A DNA stretch of 11,071 bases from an uncultured Prevotella sp. (GCA_934196725.1 CAKPWR010000074.1:1-11071); one strand, 5' to 3'. Shown: positions 1 to 7,546, counted from the first letter of the stretch. Notes: generated by a model from the letters alone, not told the origin. Program-made: numbers and translations.

Positions 1-108
1 TATAATAAGGTGTAATCCAAAACCGCTTCTTGTACTACTTGTCTGTTTATGTAAAATCTTTCAAAGAACTCTTTCTTCATTTGCTTGAGATGTTGTATTT
101 CTCAAAAG
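1..108 (-). other. Probable 16S rRNA operon leader (pre-rRNA 5' region), running out of the left edge
   Basis: Read on the minus strand, this stretch matches my memory of the Bacteroidales 16S leader. A boxA-like GTTCTTTGA (plus positions 61-69, seen as TCAAAGAAC) is followed by an ACAGACAAGTAGTACAAGAA segment at about 31-50. It begins just downstream of a consensus promoter and has no credible open reading frame. The mature 16S 5' end (AGAGTTTGATCCTGGCTC) is not inside the window, so the rRNA gene itself is not annotated. BoxA-type leader elements support antitermination on rRNA transcripts in other bacteria; that role here is inference. The alternative is the leader of some other strongly expressed transcript. 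Confidence 0.72.
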
Positions 109-114
109 CGAGTG

Positions 115-146
115 CAAAAGTACGAACATTTTCCGAAACCACCAAA
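115..146 (-). promoter_or_regulatory. Strong Bacteroidetes-type promoter, probably rRNA operon P1
   Basis: On the minus strand, TTTG (plus 143-146) is followed by exactly 20 bases and then TACTTTTG (plus 115-122), a full match to the Bacteroidetes sigma consensus TTTG-N19-21-TAnnTTTG. Transcription would start near 108 and leave the window at position 1. The upstream DNA (about 147-235) is very AT-rich, with A and T runs that could act as an UP element. This fits the adjacent leader. Confidence 0.78.
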
Positions 147-230
147 TATTTCTAAGAAAAAGTTTTGAAATTAACAGTATTTTAACACTTTCGCAGTATT
201 TATCGTATTTTTCCTGATATTTCACTTTAT

Positions 231-283
231 TATATACATGCATGCTGTGCGCATGCGTGCGGGCGCACAAGCGTGCTCGCATA
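231..283. other. Alternating purine-pyrimidine, GC-rich island upstream of the rRNA-type promoter
   Basis: Within AT-rich DNA lies a short GC-rich patch with near-continuous purine-pyrimidine alternation (about 231-245, 246-261 and 263-269). It contains GCATGC palindromes and an inverted repeat, TGTGCGC (246-252) with GCGCACA (263-269). It lies roughly 85-140 bp upstream of the rRNA-type promoter. Such sequence can adopt Z-DNA or cruciform structure, but no function can be read from it. Apart from this island and the terminator at 327-370, I see nothing definable in 147-406. Confidence 0.4.
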
Positions 284-326
284 CTCAATAATACTATAAG
301 AAAAACCAAAATGAGAGAATTTGAAG

Positions 327-370
327 AAAAAGGGCGTATCATAAATCATGTTTGATTTACAATACACCCT
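327..370 (-). terminator. Rho-independent terminator of the alpha-galactosidase transcript
   Basis: Arms 331-348 and 353-370 form an 18-bp stem with a 4-base loop, and the minus-strand RNA then runs into five U residues (plus 327-331). The stem has three non-Watson-Crick positions. On the minus-strand RNA all three become G-U wobbles, while on the plus strand they are C-A mismatches. The hairpin is therefore clearly oriented to stop leftward transcription. It ends the alpha-galactosidase gene (stop at 407-409) and insulates the downstream rRNA-type promoter from readthrough. Confidence 0.88.
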
Positions 371-406
371 ATATTAAATATTAATATATCTTAGTTTTAT
401 TATTGT

Positions 407-2605
407 TTACTGTGCTTCAAGATAAAGAACACGTGAAGACCAATCAGTCTTCTTGCCCCAATCTACATTATTCTCTAATGGCATTTCCAAACCATGCTCC
501 ATCAAGAACTTGCCAGAGTAAGCCTTACCCTCATAAGCTAAAGGTGTGTTATCAATAACATTAAGCTCACGCACCTTATACATCTTATTGGCATCCAAAC
601 CAGCCATCTTTACGATAGGAAGATGAACATTATAGAAATTAGCAAGCTTCCACCAATAGAAAACAGCCTTATCCTTTGCCTCACTTACATACATAATAGA
701 TGACAATCCCTGGTTATCGTAAGGAGAAACCAAACGATAAAGGTCACCAAACTGTACTACAGGACGAATTTCTTTATACTCAGCAATAGCTTTACGACAA
801 AGTGCCTTTTCTTCTTTCGTCATGTTTTTAGGCTGTATTTCCATTCCAAGACGACCGCTCATAGCCACATCAATACGATATTTCAATGATGTTGTACGGA
901 ATACCGTATGGTTAGGTACTGCAGAGATATGGCTTGCCATAGCAATAGCTGGGAAGAAATAGCTAGTACCATACTGCATATAAACACGCTGGAGCGCATC
1001 AGTATTATCACTTACCCAGAACTCATCGAAACCACGAAGGAATCCCCAGTTTGCACGACCACCACCACTAGCACAGCACTGGATAACAACATCCTTATAT
1101 TTTGCACGAATGCGATCAATTACATTAGAGAATCCGCGATGATAAGCGATGTAGAGATGACTCTGGTCAGCAGCAGGAAGATACTGACTACCATGATTCA
1201 TGATTGGCATATTAGCATCCCACTTGATGTAAGCGATTTCAGGGTACTTAGTAAGCAAATCATCTACTACATCAAATACGAAATCCTGCACTTTTGGATT
1301 ACCGAGATCGAGTACCAGTTGAGTACCACCACGACCTACTACAGCATCACGCTTAGGAGCCTTGATAACCCAATCTGGATGCTTTTCGTAGAGTTCACTC
1401 TTTGTATTGGTCATTTCAGGCTCAATCCAAATACCAAACTTCACACCATTTTTCTTGGCATCGCGGAGCAAACCTTCAATACCATCAGGCAATTTTTCGG
1501 TATCTACAACCCAATCACCCAAAGCAGTATTGTCTCTCTTACGAGGATATTTTTTACCGAACCATCCATCATCCATAACGAACAACTCGCCACCCATGCT
1601 ATGAATGTCTGCCATCATCTGATCCATTCCCTTCTGGTTGATGTCGAAATAAACACCTTCCCAAGAATTCAAAAGAATATCGCGCTCCTTATCACCATGG
1701 GCAAGAACATACTTACGTCCCCACTTGTGGAAATTGCGACTAGCACCGCTCAAACCTTCATTAGAATAAGTAAAGGCAAGAGCTGGAGTTTTGAAAGTTT
1801 CTCCCTTTTTAAGGTGATACTCAGAGTTTTGCTCATTGATACCAGCAAAGAAGTAGTGATATTCAGTATCATCGGTTACGGTTTTGAGTTTATAATTTCC
1901 AGTATACTCAAGCGCAGCACCGATTACCGCACCCGTATTCTCCTGCCCCTTGCCATTCAGAGAGAACATAACCTCAGCATGGTCGGTATGAGAATTTCGA
2001 GTACCATCATTATTGCGGATAACGAACTCACCTGGCTGCAATTTTTCATGACTCAACTGTGCTTCAGCTGCCCATGTACCAGAAAGATGACTCATCCATA
2101 CATCTCCACGACGGATAGGAAGCATAGCAGATGCAAAGGTAGTAAGGGTAACAGTTCCCTTCTCACCGTTAGCAATCTCTGTCCATGTTTCAATCATATC
2201 AACATCATTGTATGAGCGATATTTCAAATCCACCTTAAGATTATATACAAGATCCTTGAGATGAATCGTAGTAACGGTAGTATTTCCTTCGTTCTTCACC
2301 TCACTACCTGTAGCAACAAGAGCAGTAGAAAGATTACCATCGCTATGGCGCATAGCGAGTGCAGCTTCGGCTGGAGTATTAAGACCGTATGCAGGATAAA
2401 CATCCATACGACCGTTAGAAGCCACCTTAAGATTAGCCAAATCCTGATTATTCAACTTGGTTCCGAAGTAAAGATACTGAGCAGGCTTACCATTCTCTAC
2501 ATCGAGAACAAGCGAGATACCTTTACTATTCACCGAAACCTGTTCTGCCATCGCAGGCATGGCGATGGTCATAAGCAAGAATGCAATTGATTTAAATTTC
2601 ATCAT
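407..2605 (-). CDS. Secreted GH36 alpha-galactosidase
   Basis: Predicted to hydrolyse terminal alpha-1,6-galactose from raffinose-type sugars or galactomannan in the periplasm or outside the cell. The 732-residue length is typical of GH36. A type I signal peptide (MMKFKSIAFLLMTIAMPAMA, cut before EQV) precedes an N-terminal beta domain and a TIM barrel. Barrel motifs are WEGVYFDIN (315-323), MDDGWFG (344-350), WIEPEM (393-398), YIKWD with nucleophile D463, CCASGGGR (510-517) and SDNTD with acid/base D533. The 70-residue gap between the two aspartates matches my recollection of characterised GH36 enzymes. Translation starts at 2605 or at the adjacent ATG (2602). An in-frame upstream ATG at 2686 is rejected because that extension would cover the promoter and displace the signal peptide. 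No Shine-Dalgarno sequence is seen. The gene is monocistronic, with no SusC/SusD or transporter nearby. Activity on alpha-GalNAc cannot be excluded from motifs alone. Confidence 0.93.
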   Translation of the reverse strand: MMKFKSIAFLLMTIAMPAMAEQVSVNSKGISLVLDVENGKPAQYLYFGTKLNNQDLANLKVASNGRMDVYPAYGLNTPAEAALAMRHSDGNLSTALVATGSEVKNEGNTTVTTIHLKDLVYNLKVDLKYRSYNDVDMIETWTEIANGEKGTVTLTTFASAMLPIRRGDVWMSHLSGTWAAEAQLSHEKLQPGEFVIRNNDGTRNSHTDHAEVMFSLNGKGQENTGAVIGAALEYTGNYKLKTVTDDTEYHYFFAGINEQNSEYHLKKGETFKTPALAFTYSNEGLSGASRNFHKWGRKYVLAHGDKERDILLNSWEGVYFDINQKGMDQMMADIHSMGGELFVMDDGWFGKKYPRKRDNTALGDWVVDTEKLPDGIEGLLRDAKKNGVKFGIWIEPEMTNTKSELYEKHPDWVIKAPKRDAVVGRGGTQLVLDLGNPKVQDFVFDVVDDLLTKYPEIAYIKWDANMPIMNHGSQYLPAADQSHLYIAYHRGFSNVIDRIRAKYKDVVIQCCASGGGRANWGFLRGFDEFWVSDNTDALQRVYMQYGTSYFFPAIAMASHISAVPNHTVFRTTSLKYRIDVAMSGRLGMEIQPKNMTKEEKALCRKAIAEYKEIRPVVQFGDLYRLVSPYDNQGLSSIMYVSEAKDKAVFYWWKLANFYNVHLPIVKMAGLDANKMYKVRELNVIDNTPLAYEGKAYSGKFLMEHGLEMPLENNVDWGKKTDWSSRVLYLEAQ

Positions 2606-2652
2606 ATTTTTATATATGTTGTTAGTTATTATCATTATTGAGTTTTCAAATG

Positions 2653-2683
2653 CAAAAATAAGAAAATAAACAGTAACCACCAA
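2653..2683 (-). promoter_or_regulatory. Promoter of the alpha-galactosidase gene
   Basis: Minus-strand TATTTTTG (plus 2653-2660) matches TAnnTTTG, and TTG (plus 2681-2683) lies 20 bases upstream in the -33 position. This gives a leader of about 40 nt before the ATG at 2605. The -7 element would fall inside the coding region if the upstream ATG at 2686 were used, which supports the shorter start. Confidence 0.68.
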
Positions 2684-2727
2684 CACTTTCTTGATTTATT
2701 TTCGGAATAAAGCACAAAAATGCAGAC

Positions 2728-2763
2728 ATCTGGCAAATAAAGCAAAACCTTTTTGCTCCAGAT
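2728..2763. repeat. Two-part inverted repeat in the divergent intergenic region
   Basis: AGCAAAA (2741-2747) and TTTTGCT (2751-2757) form a 7-bp dyad with a 3-base loop. It is flanked by ATCTGG (2728-2733) and CCAGAT (2758-2763), which pair outside it with a 7-base bulge on the left. It sits between the two divergent promoters, about 45 bp above the alpha-galactosidase -33 element. It could be an operator or a chance hairpin; the sequence does not decide. Confidence 0.35.
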
Positions 2764-2829
2764 ATAGGCAATAACACTTTTCATATCATAACAATCCCTA
2801 AAAATAACTCTCAACTCGATTTTTCTTAG

Positions 2830-2837
2830 TATCTTTG
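2830..2837 (+). promoter_or_regulatory. -7 element of the hemolysin III family gene
   Basis: TATCTTTG is a full match to TAnnTTTG and lies 47 bases before the ATG at 2885. No TTTG or TTG occurs at the expected 19-21 base spacing upstream, so the -33 half is weak or absent. Confidence 0.62.
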
Positions 2838-2884
2838 CCACGCAAACAATATTTGTTCAACAATAATAAAAGATATTTAGCAAT

Positions 2885-3541
2885 ATGAAACTCAAAATAC
2901 ACTTCAATCATAAAGAGGAACTTTGGAACTCCTGGTCACATGCCGGTGGTATCCTCTTGGGTGTTGTCTTTGGAGCCATTTTCCTATATTGGTGCTTTAC
3001 CCAACATAATGGATGGGCCACAGCCGGTATTATCCTCTACCTGTTTGGAATGTTGATGTCGTACATCGCCTCAACAACCTACCATGCCATTTCAGCCTGG
3101 AGCAAATGGAAGGAGCGATTGCGCAAGTGGGATCATGCAGCCATCTATTGGCATATTGCCGGTTCTTACTCGCCTATCACTTTGATAGCGATGCGCGATC
3201 AGGGATATTGGGGATGGAGCCTATTCATCTTTATCTGGACCTGTGCCATTGCCGGAACCATCATGAGCTTCGCAAAACTCAAGGATCACAGCAACTTAGA
3301 AACGATTTGCTTTGTAGGAATGGGATTATCCGTACTCGTGGCTTTCAAACCATTGATAGAATCAGTATCACCAGCCACAGTTATCTGGATTATCGCAGAG
3401 GGCGTCTGCTACATTACTGGAGCCGTTTTCTACAGCATCAATAAGAAGCGATTTATGCATTCGGTATTCCATTTCTTTGTTTTGGCAGGAAGCGTTTGCC
3501 ACATTATCGCAGTTTGGGATATCCTCATGAAATACATCTAG
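2885..3541 (+). CDS. trhA: Hemolysin III / PAQR family inner-membrane protein (TrhA-like)
   Basis: A 218-residue integral membrane protein with about seven hydrophobic helices, the usual size for bacterial PAQR proteins related to YqfA/TrhA. Family landmarks are present. The N-terminal cytoplasmic segment EELWNSWSHAGG holds E12, N15 and H19. STTYHA holds S63 and H67, KWDHAAIYWHIAGSYSP holds D83 near helix 3, and HSVFH (H192, H196) lies in the last helix. In the family, the Ser/His/Asp/HxxxH set binds a metal ion at the membrane interface, as in adiponectin receptors. Bacterial members have been linked to membrane homeostasis; the hemolysin name is historical. The start codon follows an A-rich leader without a Shine-Dalgarno sequence. 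The gene stands alone, divergent from the alpha-galactosidase and convergent with the transglutaminase-like gene, so context adds no functional clue. Confidence 0.9.
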   Translation: MKLKIHFNHKEELWNSWSHAGGILLGVVFGAIFLYWCFTQHNGWATAGIILYLFGMLMSYIASTTYHAISAWSKWKERLRKWDHAAIYWHIAGSYSPITLIAMRDQGYWGWSLFIFIWTCAIAGTIMSFAKLKDHSNLETICFVGMGLSVLVAFKPLIESVSPATVIWIIAEGVCYITGAVFYSINKKRFMHSVFHFFVLAGSVCHIIAVWDILMKYI

Positions 3542-3606
3542 TATTTTCCGGAAAGATTTCCCACCAAGAACCACTTCTATACATTATTATATATAGAGAT
3601 ACATAA

Positions 3607-3650
3607 ATACCCGTTGGCTGAATAAAATTAATTATTTTGCCAACGGGTAT
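3607..3650. terminator. Hairpin between convergent genes, possible bidirectional terminator
   Basis: A perfect 12-bp inverted repeat, ATACCCGTTGGC (3607-3618) with GCCAACGGGTAT (3639-3650), encloses a 20-base AT-rich loop. It lies between the ends of two converging genes (stops at 3541 and 3745). Neither side has a long T tract, so it is a weaker intrinsic terminator than the others here, but its placement and perfect pairing suggest it ends both transcripts. Identical 12-mers TTATTATATATA flank it at 3584-3595 and 3654-3665. Confidence 0.62.
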
Positions 3651-3744
3651 ACCTTATTATATATACAGGAGATTTTTGGTTATTTATTACCTATACAACC
3701 TCCTTCTCCATTTTTCTAGTGAAAGCTGTAGCTGATGATACCAA

Positions 3745-6480
3745 CTACAGTTTCTTAATAACAGTCTCCAACTGCTCACCCAAGCCGATGGTATAACCCT
3801 GAGAGATATAAACCACACGGTTGAAGGTATCTGAAAGGATGAACATAGGAAGGAGGTTAGCATTCTGAAGCTTCATGTTAGAAACAATCTGCTTGCGGAT
3901 AGCACCATCCTTGTCGAAACCAAAGATGATATTCTTTGGCAATCCTGGGAATTCAGAGATTCTGAATTTCTGAGCAGACGCCTCATCCTCGAACAGGAGA
4001 ACGATAGGCCGATTCCATTTCTCAAATACCTGAGCCACTTTGGCTATATCCTTCAAAGCATGATTAGTAGGCTCCTGACCAACACCAATCACTCCCGTAA
4101 TGAAGTATCCACGACCAGTCTGACTGAGAAGGCTTACCTCCTGGGCATTAGCTGTAGCAGATGCAAACGAGCCACCATTTTCCTCCGGGCTAGTCAACAA
4201 CATGAATTTCGACTCAGAATCGAAATTACCAATCACAGTAACCTCAGTAGAAGAAGTACGTAAGTGCATATCAATGACAGTTGTACCGCCCTTTTCAACA
4301 TGGAACATCTGCATTTCTGCAAGCACGCCACCATTGGCAAGGCGAGTACCGGTAACAAGCGAATAGTCACCTTCATCCAATTCCACCCCATTTTTAAAGG
4401 TACCGCTCCAAGTGCATCCCTCCTCAGGATATTCCAAGAGAGAGGTAGAACCATCAGGATTAATGCGATGCAAGGTGAAGTGGCTATAATATTTAGGATC
4501 ATCAATAGCTCCATTATCAGCATATTTCATAACGAGTTTGCCTCTTGCAGCCACCTCCTGTTTAGCATTGTCGAAATCAACATCTATCCATTCGCCTCCA
4601 TTTGCATTCTTATACTGTGTTTTCTTAGTCACCTCATCCACCTGAGCCTCGATACCCAAGCTTCTGGCAACATCCACGAAGAATACCTTACGAGAGCGAG
4701 CATCGGTAAGGCGAGCACGATATACGCCAATAGGAGTTTGAGCTATCTGAAGCGCCTTCTTATCAGGATTGATGCGGATATTCTTCTTCACCCACTCAAC
4801 CAAGAGACTTGGATTGTTCTTGAAAGCAACCTGCTTCTTGGAAAATTCCTTCTCAAAGAACTGCTTGAATGGAGTAATGATCATCTCGTTTTCCACACGT
4901 GGAGACAACTGGTCGCTCTTGGCATTGAAATTATCTTCCAGGATATCCATCTGCATATCTCTCAAATCCTTGGCGCTCAATGTACCGAGCAAGCCGATGG
5001 CACGATTCAGATTATCCTTATGATCTATCAGGAAAGAAAGGATAACGCGATGATTACCGCTTGAACCTACCAGGAATTTCACCATCTTCTGAGTATTCTC
5101 CTCAGAACCAGATGCCAGACCATTATCCTTCAAAGTCTGCAATGCACTTTCCTTGTTATAGAAGGTAGCAAGATAAGCATGGCGGATAGAATCTTCGTAA
5201 GCAAAACGCTCTAAGTTTTTAGCTCTTGCCTCAGGAGAAACTTCAGGAATATTGGCTTTCTCTGGAGGAGGAACGATATCGAATGAATCTCTGAAGAATA
5301 CCATCTTGGCAGAAGCTACCGCATTAGACTGCTGAGAAGCACTCATCTGCTTCCCAACCTCATAGGTCATTTTTACGGTTATTGCCTTGTCTTTTCCGAA
5401 AGAAGCCTTGGCAAAACCATATTTACCACCCTTAGAAGCCCAGATCATCATATCACCCTTTCCGGCAGAAAGGAATGTTTTTCCGTCTGCAGCTGTATAT
5501 TTGGTTACTACAGTATTAAATTCGGCGTAGTTATAAATCTTGAAATCTACTCTCGCTCCATCTACAGGATTGCCTGCTGCATCTACGATATTGAAATCGA
5601 TGCGAGCTGAAGAACCATAGTTGTCGATGAGGTTGATTTCGGTATAGTTAGAGGTGCGGAGCATCACTTCCTCCGGACCATTATAATCACCGAAAGCCTT
5701 GGTGTGCATCAGCATGGCACGGGATGCAGGAGCATTAAACCATGCCAGATTCAATACAGCTTCCGGCTCACAGGCACCCAGGAAATACCAGGTACCATCT
5801 GCCCAAGCCTCTACCCAAGCGTGGTTATCATCAGTATGTGCCCAGCGAGGAGTGTAAACCTGACGGGCAGGAATACCAATAGCTCTCAATGCAGCCACGG
5901 TAAAGGTACTCTGCTCACCACAACGTCCGTAAGCCGAACGAATGGTAGAAAGAGGAGCTGATGTACGGCCATCTGATGGCTGATAAGTAACTCGTTCATG
6001 ACACCAGTGGTTCACTTCCAAAATAGCCTCCTTCATACTCATACCCTTCACACGCTCCTTCAAATCCTTGAAGAAAACCATACGGGAATTGTCCAGATTC
6101 TCATTGTTGATGCGAACAGGAAGTACGAAATGGCGGAAAAGCAACTCAGGCACCTTGCTGCCCCAAGCCATCTGCTGACGTGCCTCGAAGCTAGTGCGCA
6201 CGTTTTCCAGGAAGAAGCTGGTTGGATAGTCAGTTACATCAGCTAAAGGCATGTAAGCATAAAGAAACTGCAAAGCCTCTGCCTCATCGCTGGTAGCTTT
6301 CTGCTGCTTGAGCATCTTCTGGTCATAGAACTGCTTACCTACCAACTTGACCTTTTGTTGAAAGGCCGTTTCCATTTTCGTACGATAAGCTGCATCCGTA
6401 ATGAAATGATCATTTGCCGCCATCATAGTCTGCCAAGAGGCCAAAAACATAACAGCGAACATTACTAAAAATTTTCTCAT
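3745..6480 (-). CDS. Large secreted transglutaminase-like protein with thioredoxin-like C-terminus
   Basis: A 911-residue exported protein with a signal peptide MRKFLVMFAVMFLASWQTMMA. A transglutaminase-like (papain-fold) domain spans about 150-240. It shows the complete triad: C187 in GRCGEQS, H220 in DDNHAW and D228 in ADGTW. In this superfamily the triad supports proteolysis, amidase or crosslinking chemistry; the substrate here is unknown. An Ig-like beta domain follows (about 290-372), then a mostly helical region (about 415-560). Residues about 563-640 look like a second, degenerate transglutaminase fold (SRKVFFVDVARSLGI...EWIDVDFD) lacking the cysteine. Another beta-sandwich spans about 645-741. 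The C-terminal 110 residues look thioredoxin-like, with cis-Pro-type P878, but contain no cysteine. A periplasmic or surface location is expected. The gene is monocistronic. The start at 6480 directly precedes the signal sequence. Confidence 0.85.
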   Translation of the reverse strand: MRKFLVMFAVMFLASWQTMMAANDHFITDAAYRTKMETAFQQKVKLVGKQFYDQKMLKQQKATSDEAEALQFLYAYMPLADVTDYPTSFFLENVRTSFEARQQMAWGSKVPELLFRHFVLPVRINNENLDNSRMVFFKDLKERVKGMSMKEAILEVNHWCHERVTYQPSDGRTSAPLSTIRSAYGRCGEQSTFTVAALRAIGIPARQVYTPRWAHTDDNHAWVEAWADGTWYFLGACEPEAVLNLAWFNAPASRAMLMHTKAFGDYNGPEEVMLRTSNYTEINLIDNYGSSARIDFNIVDAAGNPVDGARVDFKIYNYAEFNTVVTKYTAADGKTFLSAGKGDMMIWASKGGKYGFAKASFGKDKAITVKMTYEVGKQMSASQQSNAVASAKMVFFRDSFDIVPPPEKANIPEVSPEARAKNLERFAYEDSIRHAYLATFYNKESALQTLKDNGLASGSEENTQKMVKFLVGSSGNHRVILSFLIDHKDNLNRAIGLLGTLSAKDLRDMQMDILEDNFNAKSDQLSPRVENEMIITPFKQFFEKEFSKKQVAFKNNPSLLVEWVKKNIRINPDKKALQIAQTPIGVYRARLTDARSRKVFFVDVARSLGIEAQVDEVTKKTQYKNANGGEWIDVDFDNAKQEVAARGKLVMKYADNGAIDDPKYYSHFTLHRINPDGSTSLLEYPEEGCTWSGTFKNGVELDEGDYSLVTGTRLANGGVLAEMQMFHVEKGGTTVIDMHLRTSSTEVTVIGNFDSESKFMLLTSPEENGGSFASATANAQEVSLLSQTGRGYFITGVIGVGQEPTNHALKDIAKVAQVFEKWNRPIVLLFEDEASAQKFRISEFPGLPKNIIFGFDKDGAIRKQIVSNMKLQNANLLPMFILSDTFNRVVYISQGYTIGLGEQLETVIKKL

Positions 6481-6550
6481 TGTTAGTTAGCTTTTTAATT
6501 CTATTACTATATTCCAGTTAATATATTGATGTTTCGATTTAAACTTTCTG

Positions 6551-6558
6551 CAAAAATA
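6551..6558 (-). promoter_or_regulatory. -7 element of the transglutaminase-like gene
   Basis: Minus-strand TATTTTTG matches TAnnTTTG and gives a leader of about 65 nt before the ATG at 6480. No -33 TTG stands at 19-21 bases, so the assignment rests on the -7 box and its position. Confidence 0.55.
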
Positions 6559-6601
6559 ATGTTTTTTTTCGAAATAATAGCTATCCCAAAAGAAAAAATG
6601 T

Positions 6602-6609
6602 TATCTTTG
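6602..6609 (+). promoter_or_regulatory. -7 element of cutC
   Basis: TATCTTTG is a perfect -7 element 83 bases before the cutC ATG. No matching -33 box is visible at 19-21 bases upstream. The leader is strongly purine-rich (about 6610-6692) with no clear Shine-Dalgarno sequence. It is divergent from the transglutaminase-gene promoter, with the two -7 boxes about 43 bp apart. Confidence 0.6.
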
Positions 6610-6692
6610 CAGAAAAATTCGAGAAATCGAGTAAAAAGAGAAAAGAATTAGAAAGAAATCAAGTAACTAAACTGAAAGAAGAAATTGAAACT

Positions 6693-7463
6693 ATGAACAG
6701 AGACGATTTTAAGTTTGAAATATGCACCAACAGCGTAGAAAGCTGTCTGGCTGCACAGGAAGGTGGAGCCAACCGTGTTGAACTATGTGCAGGCATACCT
6801 GAAGGTGGCACGACCCCATCGTATGGTGAGATAAAAATTGCCAGAAAATTACTCCATCAAACCAAGCTCCATGTCATCATCCGCCCTCGTGGTGGAGATT
6901 TTCTCTATACTCCTTTGGAGATTGAGCGTATGGAAGAAGACATTCGCCTTTGCCGGGAATTGGGCGTAGATGGTGTGGTTATCGGATGCCTTACAGAAGA
7001 TGGAGAAGTGGATATGGAAGCGAATCGCCGACTCGTGGAACTGGCGAAAGGCGGTGATGAACTGAAACCGATGAGCGTTACCTTCCATCGTGCCTTCGAC
7101 CGTGCCGCCAATCCTCAGAAGGCTTTGGAAGACATCATCTCCCTTGGTTGCGACCGCATCCTTACATCGGGTCAGCAGCCAAAGGCTGTAGAAGGAGTAG
7201 CACTTCTTTCCGAACTTAAAAAGGCTGCAGCTGGCCGCATCATCCTCCTTGCCGGATGTGGCGTAAACGAAGATAACATCCGCACCATCTTTGATGCTAC
7301 CGGTATCCACGAGTATCACTTCTCGGCAAGAGTCAACGTACCTAGCAAGATGAAGCAGCTCAATACCAATGTATACATGGGCGCCGAGGGTGCTGATGAA
7401 AGCAACTCTCCTGTTACATCGACAGAAAGAGTGAAGCAAACTATCGCCAACCTTTTGGGATAA
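6693..7463 (+). CDS. cutC: CutC family protein
   Basis: A 256-residue cytoplasmic TIM-barrel protein, full length for the CutC family. Diagnostic motifs are GGANRVELC (24-32), IIRPRGGDF (62-70), TFHRAFD (130-136), ILTSG (156-160), GCGV (188-191) and HFSAR (209-213). CutC was named for copper tolerance in E. coli and binds Cu(I) in some organisms, though its direct role in copper handling has been disputed. The biochemical function should be treated as unproven. No copper ATPase, CopY or CueR-like regulator lies nearby, so context gives no support for a copper role here. The ATG at 6693 follows a purine-rich leader and gives the conserved N-terminus FEICTNSVESC. The transcript ends at the hairpin 7481-7523. 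Confidence 0.94.
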   Translation: MNRDDFKFEICTNSVESCLAAQEGGANRVELCAGIPEGGTTPSYGEIKIARKLLHQTKLHVIIRPRGGDFLYTPLEIERMEEDIRLCRELGVDGVVIGCLTEDGEVDMEANRRLVELAKGGDELKPMSVTFHRAFDRAANPQKALEDIISLGCDRILTSGQQPKAVEGVALLSELKKAAAGRIILLAGCGVNEDNIRTIFDATGIHEYHFSARVNVPSKMKQLNTNVYMGAEGADESNSPVTSTERVKQTIANLLG

Positions 7464-7480
7464 GTTTTCCACCAACAATA

Positions 7481-7523
7481 AAAGTGTCGCAATCTCCAAA
7501 GATTCAGGAGATTACGACACTTT
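7481..7523. terminator. Bidirectional terminator between cutC and the alpha-L-fucosidase gene
   Basis: Arms 7481-7497 and 7507-7523 pair over 17 bp with a single C/A mismatch and a 9-base loop. AAA and TTT at the ends of the arms provide short U runs in both directions; the minus-strand RNA continues into UUUUAUU. It starts 17 bases after the cutC stop and ends 23 bases from the alpha-L-fucosidase stop, so it likely serves both converging genes. Confidence 0.86.
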
Positions 7524-7546
7524 CCTAATATATTATTCACACCGCT

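Noticed and set aside
61..342. Minus-strand open frame of 93 codons beside the left edge
   Set aside because: It covers the rRNA-type promoter and leader, has no family features and no start signal, and its sequence is better explained as regulatory DNA.
908..2215. Long plus-strand open frame antisense to the alpha-galactosidase gene
   Set aside because: It is a shadow of a well-supported GH36 gene. The translation has no recognisable domain and the frame has no promoter or ribosome site.
4264..5064. Plus-strand open frame antisense to the transglutaminase-like gene
   Set aside because: Low-complexity translation with no motif, fully opposite a coding region with clear domains.
6849..7499. 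Minus-strand open frame opposite cutC
   Set aside because: Shadow of cutC; it extends into the terminator hairpin and has no family features.
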